Source: Phallus indusiatus (lineage: Eukaryota > Basidiomycota > Agaricomycetes > Phallales > Phallaceae). Taken from it: a stretch of 64,000 nt of DNA. The DNA lies in contig JAQFWX010000039.1 in assembly GCA_027605045.1 (NCBI GenBank), positions 310,001-374,000 of the forward strand, given 5' to 3'. Of this stretch, positions 11,367-22,561 are shown piece after piece. Made by a program: the position numbers and the translations under genes. The notes beneath the pieces are model-generated. The model searched no databases and was not told the DNA's origin. It worked only from the letters and a program-made list of their open reading frames with translations. Positions within the stretch are counted from its first letter, which is position 1, and each line of letters starts with the position of its first letter.

Positions 11367-12884
11367 TTACGCACTACCGAAAGTGAGAATAACTCCTGAA
11401 GCAGTTTGCACAAATGTATGTTTGACTGCACGACGACGGAGAAACGTCTTTGAAAAAAACAGATGTAAATATGGTTATACTAAAGAACAAATCTGTATGA
11501 GTTGTGCTTCAAGTCATGTACCTGCAAATAACTTGGACGCGCCTGGACCAGCAAAGACGCGTGCGACACTCTTTTTGAGAACGAACGACAGTCTATAAAT
11601 GCACGAACCGAGAAGTCGCCGCCAGACTTATCACACTTAATTGTCAGTGGAAAATACCACTGACCGCCGCGAGTTTCAGTGGTGGGATCACTGACAAACC
11701 ACTGGGTCACCACTGAGTATCAGTGGCAGTCAGTGGTGTTTCTTCCACAGTAACGGGATCAGGACTATAAACACTCAATAGATCAGAATGACAGATGAAC
11801 ACATACACAATGCAAGTCAGACACTCAAAATACAGATTATATAATTTGTGTGCAGATTCGTCTTGCTTCGGTTCAGTCTTTGAAGCAATCTTAACGATGT
11901 AAGCTTTAGCGTCTTCAACAAAAGACCGTTACCACTGACCCCAATGGGGTGAACTTGCTGACAGCAACACGCGAAACGAGGATAAGGCATTCCATGTTGG
12001 GTTTGACTCAGGAAGGCTCATTTCGTAAAGTTATGACGAACGTTCTTGCTTTGAGTCCCAAGGTATCGACTAGTATTGCCTACTGATCAATCTATGTTCT
12101 GGTTTGGAACTGATTAATGGTATATATCGTATCATTATTGACAGCTCGAAGTGGCATTTGAGACAGGTCACAAAGCCGAGATGACAGACAAGGAAATGTA
12201 CGGGTTACAAGCTTGGTTCTCCTACCGATTTTGTTAAAACGGTGAGACCGTATCCTTTCCTTTGTTTTTTTTAGTACATAGATAGCCTCGAGTTATGAAT
12301 AGGATTCGAATTGCTCCAGACAGTCTTGATAGACTCTGATCCTAACACAGCCCTCGAGAGTATCACGTAGTATCTCATGGTATAATCATCCATCATCAAT
12401 GCGAACACTGACTCCTGAGACGGGCAAGTTGCACATACATATCATGATGTTCTATTTCACAACGACGGAGTCACGGAAAAGCGTGCTTGAAATGACGAAT
12501 TTATAAAAAAAAACATGTCCATGATATATCGTTGCTGAAATATTCGAGAAAGGACTTGTGATGAGTCGGAATGACTTGAAGTATACTCAGGCTGCTGTGG
12601 TTTTCAGTATATGGCTAATTCAAAAACGAATATACTCGATTCAGCAAAGCGCAACATACTCTTTAAAGTGCTTGGAGATGAAGGTACAATTTATCTTCAT
12701 ATCTTCATCAAACGTGAACACGCCAAAATTCTGGCATGAGGATCTTCTGGAGCAAGATGGGCGGCGGGCGCCCAATATTCAATCTCAATACGCGTTGTCA
12801 CATATCACACATCACGCGCACGTTTCACGTCATCGCAGTGTGAACTTGTGGACATAAGTGGCGTGAGCGCCGTTTTTAACCTCA
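11367..12884. other. Long intergenic stretch with a CAGTGG/CCACTG-rich patch
   Basis: No gene is recognised in these 1.5 kb. Between about 11643 and 11746 the motif CAGTGG and its complement CCACTG occur repeatedly on both strands, and CCACTGACC recurs near 11931. These sites could pair into hairpins. Such ends can belong to short non-autonomous DNA transposons, but I see no convincing pair of terminal inverted repeats with a target-site duplication. The last part (from about 12780) must hold the promoter of F-box gene 5. Confidence 0.4.
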
Positions 12885-14518
12885 ATGTTAACACCAGCAT
12901 TTCGACATCGTCAAAGCTATGAGGGTTCTCCTCTTGGTCTTCCAGTTGATGTCTGGCTCTATATCATTCGCTATCTCAACCCATACGATGACGAGGACAA
13001 ACTCGATACAATGTCCTTGTCAGCGACTAACAAGTTTTTCCGCGATATCACGTTACCGTTCCTATATAACACATTAGATCTGTATGCGCCCGATCTTGCC
13101 GACGATGACACTCGTGTGTATGTGGGCCCGGTCATCGAACGCATTCGAGTTATTAACTCGTCCCCTCCGATACTCAACGCTATCCGCCGACTGAAACTGT
13201 CTAATTGGATCATTCGGACTGATGACGATAGAGACAACGACGAGGTCGTTGATAGCTATATCACAGATGACGAAGAATACGATCCCGTTCGCTTTCGCGA
13301 AGCCCTCCGTGAAACTACCCAGTTAATTAACGACGGGTACCGAGAAATTATCACCCTCCTTTCTAGTTTGCCCAGACTTCATCATCTCGAATGCACCTAT
13401 TGTATACTCGCGCCGGAACTCTTCTCTTACATTTTTCGCATTCACCATCTGCAATCTCTTCATATCGATGGATATTCGTCTGTCGGTGACGGTGATCCAA
13501 TAAAGTTTCAAGCCGATGCCCCTTCTCTGCATGTCTTCCAATTTACCCCTAACTATTGGTACAAACCGTGTCTTGCGGACACCGTCAAACTTTTCATTTC
13601 TCTCACAGGTCAATTCACTGTTTTTTCACTTCCTCTAGACATTCTTGCCTATGCCCTTACCGATACTAGCTTGCCAAGAATGCTATCCAAGTTGCAAAAA
13701 CTCTCGATATTCGACGCTGCAGCCCAAAACAGCTCTGACGGTCTCAGTTGTATTCGAAGGTTTCTCAGTATTACACCCAATTTATACGAGTTACGCATAA
13801 TCGGCGATATCCACACCGATACACCCTTTATTATTCCCGATACAGCGATACCTAATCTCAAAATATTAATAGCACCTTCGTGCATTGCCAATGGTATAGT
13901 CTCCGGACGAATACTCGAGAAACTCCACATTGTTGTTTTTAGCTCAAGGAGCTTTCGGGAAAGCTACTCTTCAATTTCGCGAGACATAAAACACCTAATT
14001 TATAACGGTACTCTGAATAACCCAAAGGAAGACCTCGATCATTTGACTCAGGTCTTTCCCAGTATATCTACTATTGAAATCATGGTTATGGACGATTGTA
14101 CACGATCTCTTCAGGTCTCTCCTTGCTTTTTCTGCATACCCATCTCTTTTAGTTACTTCTTACTTTCAGGAACTATCTCACGCGGTATTATCGATCCTCC
14201 CTAAACTCCGTTACCTGAAACAATGCTTGGTATCTACTGTACGACAAGCAATCCGCTTAGATTATGGTGGTCCGCCGTCCCATTGCCCTATTGGACGTGT
14301 TGACGATCCCAAATACCGTTCCCATCCAACTTTAGAAGAGCTCCAAATTCTTAGCATTCATCGCTGGATTTGGGATTCCGAAGACGGCTGGTATTCTCTT
14401 CGATTGCATGGTGCCATAGCGAGCCCATTACATGCGATGAACTTTTTCGATTCCAAGGTATGTTTCATTTGTTTTTTAATAGGACTATAGTTGAGTTTTT
14501 AATAATTAATTATAGTGA
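12885..14518 (+). CDS. F-box-like protein 5 (type A', array unit 3)
   Basis: Predicted F-box adaptor of a second A subtype. Exons 12885-14114 and 14170-14457 plus a TGA-only third exon (14516-14518) give 506 residues. The N-terminus has the subtype signature FRHRQSYEGSPLGLPVDVW, then SLSATNKFFRDITLP. The acidic spacer includes DDRDNDEVVDSYITDDEEYD. LRR-like segments (LPRLHHLECTYC, ITPNLYELRII) are followed by the conserved second-exon block CPIGRVDDPKYRSHPTLEE and WIWDSEDGW. The three minus-strand genes (17942-24180) share this subtype. The gene heads array unit 3 and is followed by a type B pseudogene. Confidence 0.8.
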
Positions 14519-14814
14519 CTACACATATAATTCTTAGTGCTCCTGAACACTTTTTGTGATATTATACTCCAGGCAAGGTTGCACTTGAGGTTTCACCGAT
14601 TACTAGGGTCTGAGTCTTGCGAACCAAATCTCAAATATCATTCATCTTCGATAATAACATTTATTTGAATGTACATGTATACTCTGTCATGAAAAAACGG
14701 TGGATTCATGAGCTTTATCCATACGCACAGCAAGTCTTTGACTTCAGATGTCGGAGCATGACGCGCAACGAAATAGACTCGTTAGCGCTATCAGAATCTT
14801 TTCTCAAGACCACC

Positions 14815-16336
14815 ATGGGAATGTCGAAAACCCTTCCCGACCTTCCAGTTGACATTTGGTTGCATATCTTCGAAATCCTTTCTTATGGATCCAATGAATC
14901 CGATAAAAGTTACATATCTTTAGCATCAGTAAACAAGTTTCTTCGTGATCTCGGCTTCCCAATTCTATTCCGTACACCATCTCTGTATGCCCCCGCACCT
15001 GTTGAAATTGAAACCGGCCCTCGTATAGATAAGGTTATCCAACGCATTCGGTATATTAACGCTACACCCGATATACTCAATTCCGTCCGTCGATTGTCTT
15101 TGTATCACCAGGAAGATCGATATTACGATGTTCTCGATCTCTTCGCGGGCAACTATTTCCCGAATGACCCTAATTTGACTCCAGCTCGTTATCGTGCAAA
15201 CTTCGGCGACGTTTCCGAGTCAAAGCTTGCCAGAGGATACAGAGAAATTATCGCCCCGATCTCTCACTTACCAAATCTCAATAATCTTGAATTATACAAA
15301 TGTTCAATCTCTGCGGAGTTTCTTTCTCTCGTTTTCGCGTTACCTAACCTCCGGTCTCTTCGTGTTCATGCCCACACGATGATTCGTGATGATTCAACAG
15401 TAGACCAAGTCGCGGTTGTCAACTGTTCCCTGCGCGCCTTTCAATATAATCCCGGCTATTAACCAGTTGAGGCCAGCTTTATCGATCTCTTCGCCTCTTT
15501 ATTGGGCCAACTCGTCGTGTCATCTATTCCTTCTGACATTCTCTCCCGAATTCTTGCCAATCCTAAACTACCAGCGGATCTCTCAGGATTGCAAAAGCTC
15601 TCAATATCCAACCGTCATTATATCAAGTTTCCGATAGATCTTGTATTATCAACTTCCTCAGCCTTACACCCAATTTGCGCGAGTTACGCCTCATCCTCCG
15701 CATTCCCGTCGAAACACCCTTTATCATTCCCGATACTGCGATTCCTCATTTAACAACATTGGTTGCACCTCCATGCATCGCTAACGATATTGCCTTTGTA
15801 CGGGCATTTCAAAAGCTTCACATAATCGTCATTAAGCCATGGAAATTCCGGGAAAGCTATATCGTAATCTCGCGAGACATAAAACATGTGGTCTACAATG
15901 TTCCACGGGCTCTAGATCCAGGAGACCTTAGTCATTTGGCTCGAGTTTTTCCCGAGGCATCTACCATCGAGATTACGATTAGGAGGGAATGTGAACAAAA
16001 GGTGTCTTTCTTTATTCATGAGTGCTTACTCTTCTTTTAATTTCTATGCTATGATTGTAGGAAACATCCGACGCGGTCTTACTCATTCTGCCACAATTTC
16101 GCCACTTGAAGCGGTGCACCGTACTCTCCAACGAATTATCTCCTTCAGATTATCATTCTACACCGTCTTATTGGCCTGTGGGATGCGCCGAGGATCCTAA
16201 ATATCGTTCTCACCCTACATTAGAAGAAGTGCAGATTCTTAGCTCTTTGCGTTAGATCTGGTCTCCCGCATATGGTTGGGATTTTGTTCGCTCGAGTTAC
16301 ACGCCTACGGATTTGTATAGTATGACATTTTTCGAG
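14815..16336 (+). pseudogene. F-box-like type B pseudogene (array unit 3)
   Basis: Relative of F-box gene 2, starting MGMSKTLPDLPVDIWLHIFE (ATG 14815). The frame is open to 15462, where the codon expected to be Trp (after YNPGY) is TAA. It reopens immediately with the paralogous sequence, slips frame near 15640-15670, continues to about 16003, and crosses the usual intron to a second exon starting GAAACATCC. In that exon the Trp codon of the RWIW motif is TAG near 16253. Two nonsense changes at conserved tryptophans and one frameshift make it a pseudogene, though the overall similarity is still high, so inactivation looks recent. The second exon ends at a donor after TTTTTCGAG (16336). Confidence 0.78.
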
Positions 16337-17599
16337 GTACGTGGTATCTTCACTTTTACGCGATTACATTCAAATCTCAGTTTATATATACTCATTACGT
16401 ACCTATGATTTCAAAGCATACCGAAACCGTTGAACACGCTTTGCAAAATATCGAGTCAAATTGACGTATTTTGAAGACTAGTTTTGTTGAAGCGATCATG
16501 GCGACCACCCAACCTGATGTGCGTCTATTATGATCGCTATACCTTCCCGTCAAACGTCTCGCGTCGACCCATCCTATACCTGCTCTGAACGTAATGCTGT
16601 TCCGCCCGTCGGTTGCGCCAACTAAAAGAGCATTGCTCGCGACTTCAATTCCGTGTTTTGCCTTCTGCACTTCAACAAGCAACCTCTTCATCTCACTTGC
16701 AATAGCATTCCTTCACACCACGAATTCGTTACACCTTCTCCAGTCTTTTCTACAGAGGTACCCGCAGCATGCCCAGACAGAACCCATCGAACTAACCAAT
16801 GCGGACGAGTAACCTACGGTGCCCACGAATACTACAAGCTGCAGACCCGCTATCTTTTCCTTCCTGCCGGTGTAGTCGACTCTTGATCGTACTGGGTTGC
16901 ACATCATGCACACCGCATCCACACGTGGCTCTTTCTCTGACTAGCATAGTCTCCAGTTGGACTACGAGATGATAATTCAGTTGGACTTTTACCAATCACG
17001 TTTTCATTCATTCATTGGGTGGTTCGGAACCTGGAGGTAGCGGAGCGGCTAGAGAATCCTTGGTCAATGTTCCTGAAAGAAAGGATATGTCAATGGACGC
17101 GTAGAATGATAAAAACAACATTGCGTCAAGAGGTGTAATTTCAGTAAAGCTCTCCATCTAGGGGAGGATGTAAGCGATCTTTTCCTTTTTTTTTCAAAAC
17201 AACCATTTCGTTAGCTGGTTTTTACACAGAACCACAAACAGCTCCATCAGACAATTGAAATGATAAGGTTGGGTTTATGGATTGAGATAGCTATCGCAGT
17301 TCTTGCATCGTACAATTTTTCAATGTTTCAGCTGTCAGATTCTTATTCAAAAAAGGTCTCTTTGGTAAGCGTGCACACGAGGAATTGCTTGCTATGACCA
17401 ATAAGACCTTCGCTCAAAGTATACAAAAGTCCTCGTTATGAGTTGTAAACAGTTTACCGGTGGGATTGGCTTTGACGGGAAGGAATAGTGACGATACCAT
17501 ACATACACAATAGCCATCCAAGACCAATCTTATACGTTAGGGATTATGCACGGGTTCGTGAGTCTTGGTATGGTTGATATCATTTCGCATAGTTAGTAC
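16337..17599. other. Intergenic centre of the F-box array (between + and - halves)
   Basis: This stretch separates the plus-strand half of the array from the minus-strand half, so the inversion point lies here. Open frames near 16594-16900 exist on both strands but resemble no family I know. I see no transposase, terminal repeats or RNA gene. Confidence 0.4.
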
Positions 17600-17760
17600 T
17601 CAGCTGGAAGGTCGGGAAGGGTTTTTGACGTTCTCGTCATCGTGGTAATCTCAGGGAAAGACTAGCGACAGCGCTAATGAACCTATTTCGTTACACGTCG
17701 TACTGACGCCGGAAAGTGGAACCTTACTATGCATATAGGTTGAACCTCTAAATCCATTTT
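17600..17760 (-). pseudogene. Truncated type B F-box relic 1
   Basis: On the minus strand the 5' flank and first codons of a type B gene are readable (MTRTSKTLPDLPAE near 17640-17600), after which homology to the F-box family stops. The upstream flank, with GCGCTGTCRCTAGTCTTTCCC, matches the flank of relic 2 (19917-20050) and, more loosely, that of the plus-strand type B pseudogene at 14760-14815. It lies 3' of F-box gene 7, exactly where a B partner is expected in an A-B unit. Confidence 0.7.
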
Positions 17761-17941
17761 TCGGGGGGGTATGAGGATAAAAGTTAATACATGTACATAT
17801 ACATTGCGTCAAATTGTCACAATAGAAGATGAACAATAGTTGTCCCGTTCGCAAAGCTAAGATCATGGTCACGAAATCTCGAAGTGTAACCTTGCCTGAA
17901 ACATCACGAAAACATGTTCGGGAGCACTAAGAATCGTACAG

Positions 17942-19561
17942 TCACTATAATTATAAATATAAATGCAGCTTCGTAAGAGAATACATGAAGCATACCTTGA
18001 AAAACCTTCGAGTATGTATTCCATCATGATCAGCCATGGCGTCAGGCGATTGAACAGGATGCCAGCCATCTTGGGAAGACCAGGTCCAGCGATAATGGCT
18101 AAGAATTTGAAGCTCTTCTACAGTTGGATGAGAACGGTATTTAGGATCATCCACGCGTCCAAGAGGGCAATAAGAGGGTAGACGATGGTCGTAGACACCT
18201 CGTACAGTAGATACTAAGCATTGTTTTAATTGGCGGAGTTTGGGAAGAATCGATAGTACTGCGTGGGATAATTCCTGAAAGTAAATCTTATTAAGAAGAG
18301 CAGGCATTCGAAAAAAGCAGAAAATAACCTCAGCAGATCGTGTGCTATCTTCCATGTCCATGATTTCAACGGTAGTTACGCTGGGAAAGGCTTGAGCCAA
18401 ATGATCAAGGTCTTCTTCTGCGTTATTCAGAGTACCGGTATAGATAAGGTGTTTGATGTCTCGCGAGACCGAAGTGTAGCTTTTCCGAAAGCTTCTTGGA
18501 CTAAAGACAATAATGTGGAGTTTCTCGAGCCTTCGTCCGGGTACTATGACATCGGCAATATACGAAGGTGTTATTAATATTTTGAGATCAGGTATCGTTG
18601 TATCGGGAATAGTAAAGCGTGTATCGCTGTGAATGTCGCTGGTTATGCGTAATTCGTACAGATTGGGTGTACGACTGAGAAAGTCGCGAGTACAAATTAG
18701 GTCACCATGTTGAGCCCGGGCCTCGATGGGATGTCTGAATATTGAAAGTTTTTGCAATTTTGGAAGGATTATTGGCAAGCTAGTACTGACAAGGACCTGA
18801 GCAAGAATGTCGACGGGAATGGAAAAGACGGTGAATTGGCTTATTAAAGGAATGAAGAATTTGACAACGTCCGCGAGACATGGTTGATACCAGTAGTTGG
18901 GGGTAAATTGGAAGACATGCAGAGATGGAGCAGCGGCTTGGAACTTTATTAAAGCATCGTTGGTCATGGAATATCCATCGATATTAAGAGATTGTAGGTT
19001 CGGTATGCGAAAAATGTGAGAGAAGAACTCCGGCGCGAGTATACAATCGGTGCATTCAAGATGATGAAGTTTGGGCAAACTAGAAAGGAGGGTAACAATT
19101 TCCCGGTATCCATCGTTAATTAACTGGGTAGTTTCACGGAGGTCTTCGCGAAAGCGAACGGGATCGTATTCTTCGTCATCTGTGATATAGCTATCAACGA
19201 TCTCGTCATTAACTCTATCGTCATCAGTCCGAATGGTCCAATTAGACAATTTCAGTCGGCGAACAGCATTGAGTATATGAGGCGACGAGTTAATAACTCG
19301 AACGCGTTCGATGACCGGGCCCATGTACGCACGAGTGTCAACTTCCGAAAGATCGGGCGCGTCAAGATCTAATGTGTTATATAGAGCCGGTAACGTGGTA
19401 TCGCGAAAAAACTTGTTAGTCGCTGACAAGGACTTTGTATCGGGTTTGTCCCCGTTATATGGATCGAGATAGTGAATGACATGGTGCCAGACTTCAGCTG
19501 GAAGACCAAGAGGAAAATCCCCGTAGCTTTGGCGACGTTGAGATGCTAGTGTTGGCAACAT
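17942..19561 (-). CDS. F-box-like protein 7 (type A', inverted unit)
   Basis: Predicted F-box adaptor. Exons 19561-18329 and 18274-17996 plus a TGA-only exon (17944-17942) give 504 residues. The first intron has no stop in the reading frame, so an unspliced frame also runs through it; the boundaries used here follow the paralogs. F-box-like part: LGLPAEVWHHVIHYLDPYNG and SLSATNKFFRDTTLP. The second-exon block reads CPLGRVDDPKYRSHPTVEE, then WTWSSQDGW. The protein is a mosaic: residues of roughly 75-170 match copy 5 (for example VDSYITDDEEYDPVRF) while the flanks match copy 9 (DPYNGDKPDT, WYQPCLADVV). A GA-dinucleotide tract lies directly upstream of the ATG. Confidence 0.8.
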
Positions 19562-19563
19562 TG

Positions 19564-19571
19564 AGAGAGAG

Positions 19572-19608
<37 letters not shown>
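19564..19608 (+). repeat. (GA)n microsatellite
   Basis: A nearly pure GA run with one interruption (GACTCA) starts two bases upstream of the F-box gene 7 start codon. On the coding strand it is a CT tract in the presumed 5' leader. The equivalent leaders of copies 8 and 9 carry only short GAGAGA runs, so the tract has expanded in this copy. Confidence 0.9.
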
Positions 19609-19612
<4 letters not shown>

Positions 19613-19636
19613 GTGACCGAAAGTGTGATTTGCTTC

Positions 19637-19909
19637 CGCGAAGAGTCCAACAATTTGAATATCACTTTACAAGAAAGAGTACAGCTAAATATTTAGTGAA
19701 AACCCATGTCTCCACACTCATCTGTGCAAGTTTCTTCCTCTAGTTTGTCTTTTCAGGTGCAGAGCTCGCCGCATTCGGTGTTGATTTACAAGATGAATCT
19801 GCTTCGTTTCTACAAAATCAGGTGGAATTCAGCACTCGGACCTCAGAACAGGTTTTTACGAAAAGAAACATACCGTCCCACGGATGCATTTAGCGCTCTT
19901 CTTCTGCTG
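19637..19909 (-). pseudogene. Duplicated 3' end of the ISWI gene
   Basis: This segment is a diverged copy of the ISWI 3' terminus at 24310-24585. Shared blocks include CTTTACAAGAAAGAGTACAGC, the region of the ISWI stop codon, GGTGCAGAGCTC, and TTTAGCGCTCTTCTTCTGCTG. On the minus strand the ISWI codons for QKKSAKxxRGT followed by a GTATGT donor are still readable, so the terminal intron and last exon were copied too. The copy is cut off abruptly near 19909, where type B relic 2 begins. It shows that the duplicated block reached into the ISWI gene next to F-box gene 9. Confidence 0.85.
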
Positions 19910-19910
19910 T

Positions 19911-20050
19911 TTTTTTGACATTCTCATCTTCATGGTGGTTTCGGGGAAAGACTAGTGACAGCGCTACTAGATGGGCCAATTTCCAATTTCGTTACATGTC
20001 ATGCTCTGACGCCTGAAAGTGGTGTATAAACTGAACCCTTGAACTCGCAG
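19911..20050 (-). pseudogene. Truncated type B F-box relic 2
   Basis: The minus strand carries the 5' flank of a type B F-box gene ending in ATGAAGATGAGAATGTCAAA, then stops at the junction with the ISWI fragment. Only a few codons of the B gene are left. It lies 3' of F-box gene 8 in the position of its B partner. Flank similarity to relic 1 (GACTAGTGACAGCGCTA on the plus strand) supports common origin. Confidence 0.7.
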
Positions 20051-20229
20051 TTTTTAGGAGGGACGTGATGGGATCAATACATGTACAAGTACATTCATTA
20101 CGATAGACGACGAACAATATCTAAACATACTAGCCGTCCAGTTCGCAAAACTAAGATCATGGCGAAAATTCGAGGTATAACCTTGCCTGAAAACTTTAAT
20201 TGGAAACACTAAGAATCGTACATGCATAG

Positions 20230-21838
20230 TTACTATAATCATAAAATATGAATGCAGTTTTTTGAGAGAATACATGGAGCATACCTTGAAAAACCTTTGA
20301 GTGTATAATTCATCAGCTACGATGCAAAATAATGGTGCAAAAGAATGCCAACTGGCATTTTTGGGACACCAGGTCCAGCGATAAATTTGCAGCTCTTTTA
20401 AAGTTGGATGAGACCGGTATTTAGGATCATCAGCACGCCCAAGAGGGCAATAAGCGGGCCAACGATGATCATAGACACCTTGTACAGTAGATACTGAGCA
20501 CTGTTTTAAATGGCGGAACTCGGGAAGAATTGATAGTATTGCGTGGGATAATATCTGCCAGAAGTAAAATTATTAGTTAAGGGCAAGAACCCTAAAAAAA
20601 AAGCAGAAAGCAACCTGAGGAGATCGTGTGCTATTTTCCATGACCTTGATTTTAACAGTAGTTGCGCTGGGAAAGACCTGAGCCAGATGATTAAGGTCTT
20701 CTTTTGTGTTATTCAGAGTACCGGTATAGATTAGACGTTTTATGTCTCGTGAAATCGAAGGGTAACTTTTCCGAAAGCTCCTTGAATCAAAGACAATAAC
20801 ATGGAGTTTGTCGAGTTTTCGTTCGGGGACTATACCATTGGCGATGCACGAAGGCGCTGTCAATCTTTTGAGATGAGGTATCATTGTATCGGGAATAGCA
20901 AAAGGTGTATTGTCGTGAAAGTCGCTGGTTATGCGTAATTCGTACAAGTTGGGTGTAAGACTGAGAAAGTTGCGAATATAAGTTAGGTCGTCACGTTGGT
21001 CCCGGGCCACAGTGATATGTTTGAATATTGAAAATTTTCGCAGCTTGGGTAGAATTGGCAAGCTAGTATTGGCAAGAACATGGACAAGAATCTCGACGGG
21101 AATGGAGAGGACAGTGAATTGACCTATGAGAGGAACGAAAAGTTTGACGGTGTCCGCAAGACACGGTTCGTACCAATGTTTAGGGGATAATTGGAAGACC
21201 TGAAGAGGAGCAGTGACTTGAAAATTTATGAGATCACTGACAGACGAGTATCCATCGATATGAAGAGATTGAAGACTGGACATGCGAAAAATGTGAGGGA
21301 AGAGCTCCGGCGCCAGTATACAATCGGTGCATTCGAGATGATAAAGTCTGGGCAAATTGGAAAGGAGAGCGACAATTTCCCGGTATCCATCGTTAATCAA
21401 CTGAGAAATTTCACGGAGTTCTTCACGAAAGCGAACAGGATCATAATCGTCGTCATCTGAGAAATGATTTTTAACGATCATATCGTTCTCTCTGTCGTCG
21501 TCAGTTCGAATGACCCAATGAGACAGGTTCAGTCGGCGAATAGCATTGAGTATATGGGGTTTTGAGTTAATAGCTTGAATGCGTTCGATGACATCCCTTA
21601 ATAAATATCCACGAGTTACATTGTTGTATAAGTTGGGAGCACACAGATCTAATGTGTTAAATAGAACCGGTAACGTAATATCGCGAAAAAACTTGTTAGT
21701 CGCTGACAAGGACATTATATCGGGTTTGTCGTAGTCGTATGGATCGAGACACTGGATGATATAGAGCCAGACATCAACTGGAAGCCCAAGAGAACCCCCA
21801 TAGCTTTCGCGACGTCTAAATGCCGGCGTTGATGACAT
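20230..21838 (-). CDS. F-box-like protein 8 (type A', inverted unit)
   Basis: Predicted F-box adaptor. Exons 21838-20615 and 20554-20285 plus a TAA-only exon (20232-20230) give 498 residues. N-terminus: FRRRESYGGSLGLPVDVWLY, then SLSATNKFFRDITLP. LRR-like segments (LPRLYHLECTDC, LTPNLYELRIT) lead to the second-exon block CPLGRADDPKYRSHPTLKE. After it the usual LS-x-RWxW part is shortened to QIYRWTWCPKNASW. Exon 2 starts ILSHAILSILPEFRHL, with Ile in place of the usual Glu, because its acceptor is GCAG before ATATTATCC. The frame is intact throughout. Confidence 0.78.
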
Positions 21839-21989
21839 TGAGAGAGGAAAAAAGAGTGAAAACCGAAAGCGCCTGTGTCACAATATGCGTTACTGTAAAC
21901 GTCGCCGAAGCTTGTACTTAGGGTCATTCGGGGAATAGTCACCGCTTGTGGTGAGATGACCACGGAAATTTTCATCTTTTCAATAATAC

Positions 21990-22420
21990 AGAGTCGATTG
22001 ACGGATGAAGTTAAGTATACCGGATGTGGCATTAATATACCGAATGCGTTGGATAACCTTATCTATACGAGGACCAGTTTATAGTTCCACAGGTGTAGAG
22101 ATGGTGCGCGAAACAGAATCGGGAAGCCAAGAATACGAAGAAAATTTGTTTACTGATGCCGAGGACATGTATTTTCTATCGGATCCATTGTATCCGTAAG
22201 AAATATACAACTAAATGTCAGTTGGAAGATCGGGAAGGATTTTTGACATTCTTGTGGTGGTCTTGAGAAAAAAGTCTGATAGCGCCAATTCCGACTCGTC
22301 TATTCCCGTTACGCGTCGTGCTCCGACATTTGAAGTTAAAAGCCTGCTGTGCGTATAGATGAAGCTCATGAATTCTAGAAAAATGAGTGAAAACAATCAT
22401 ATACATGTAGTTAAAATTTT
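21990..22420 (-). pseudogene. Truncated type B F-box relic 3
   Basis: This is the longest of the three B stubs. The minus strand shows the B-type 5' flank, then MSKILPDLPTDI at 22244-22209 followed by TAG where all intact copies have Trp, a short deletion, and YGYNGSDRKYMSSASVNKF. With frame slips it continues through a segment equal to LGFPILFRTPSLY and the IRYINATPDILNSVRRL region of the B pseudogene at 14815. Homology ends near 21990, just before the promoter of F-box gene 8. About 95 codons in several broken frames remain. Confidence 0.75.
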
Positions 22421-22561
22421 GTTATGATCGAAGATGGTCATGATCTGAGTATAGCCATCCAATTTTCCAAAACTAGGTGATCACGGTGAAATTTCGGAAT
22501 GCGACCCCGCCTGGAATATCACAAAACACGTTCAGGAGTACTAACAGTCGTAAAAAAATAG

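Noticed and set aside
12558..12857. Plus-strand open frame before F-box gene 5
   Set aside because: No relation to the array or any family; it ends in the promoter region and has no paralogous counterpart in other units.
16594..16995. Several open frames on both strands in the array centre
   Set aside because: None resembles a known protein, and they overlap each other in all frames, as expected by chance in GC-balanced sequence.
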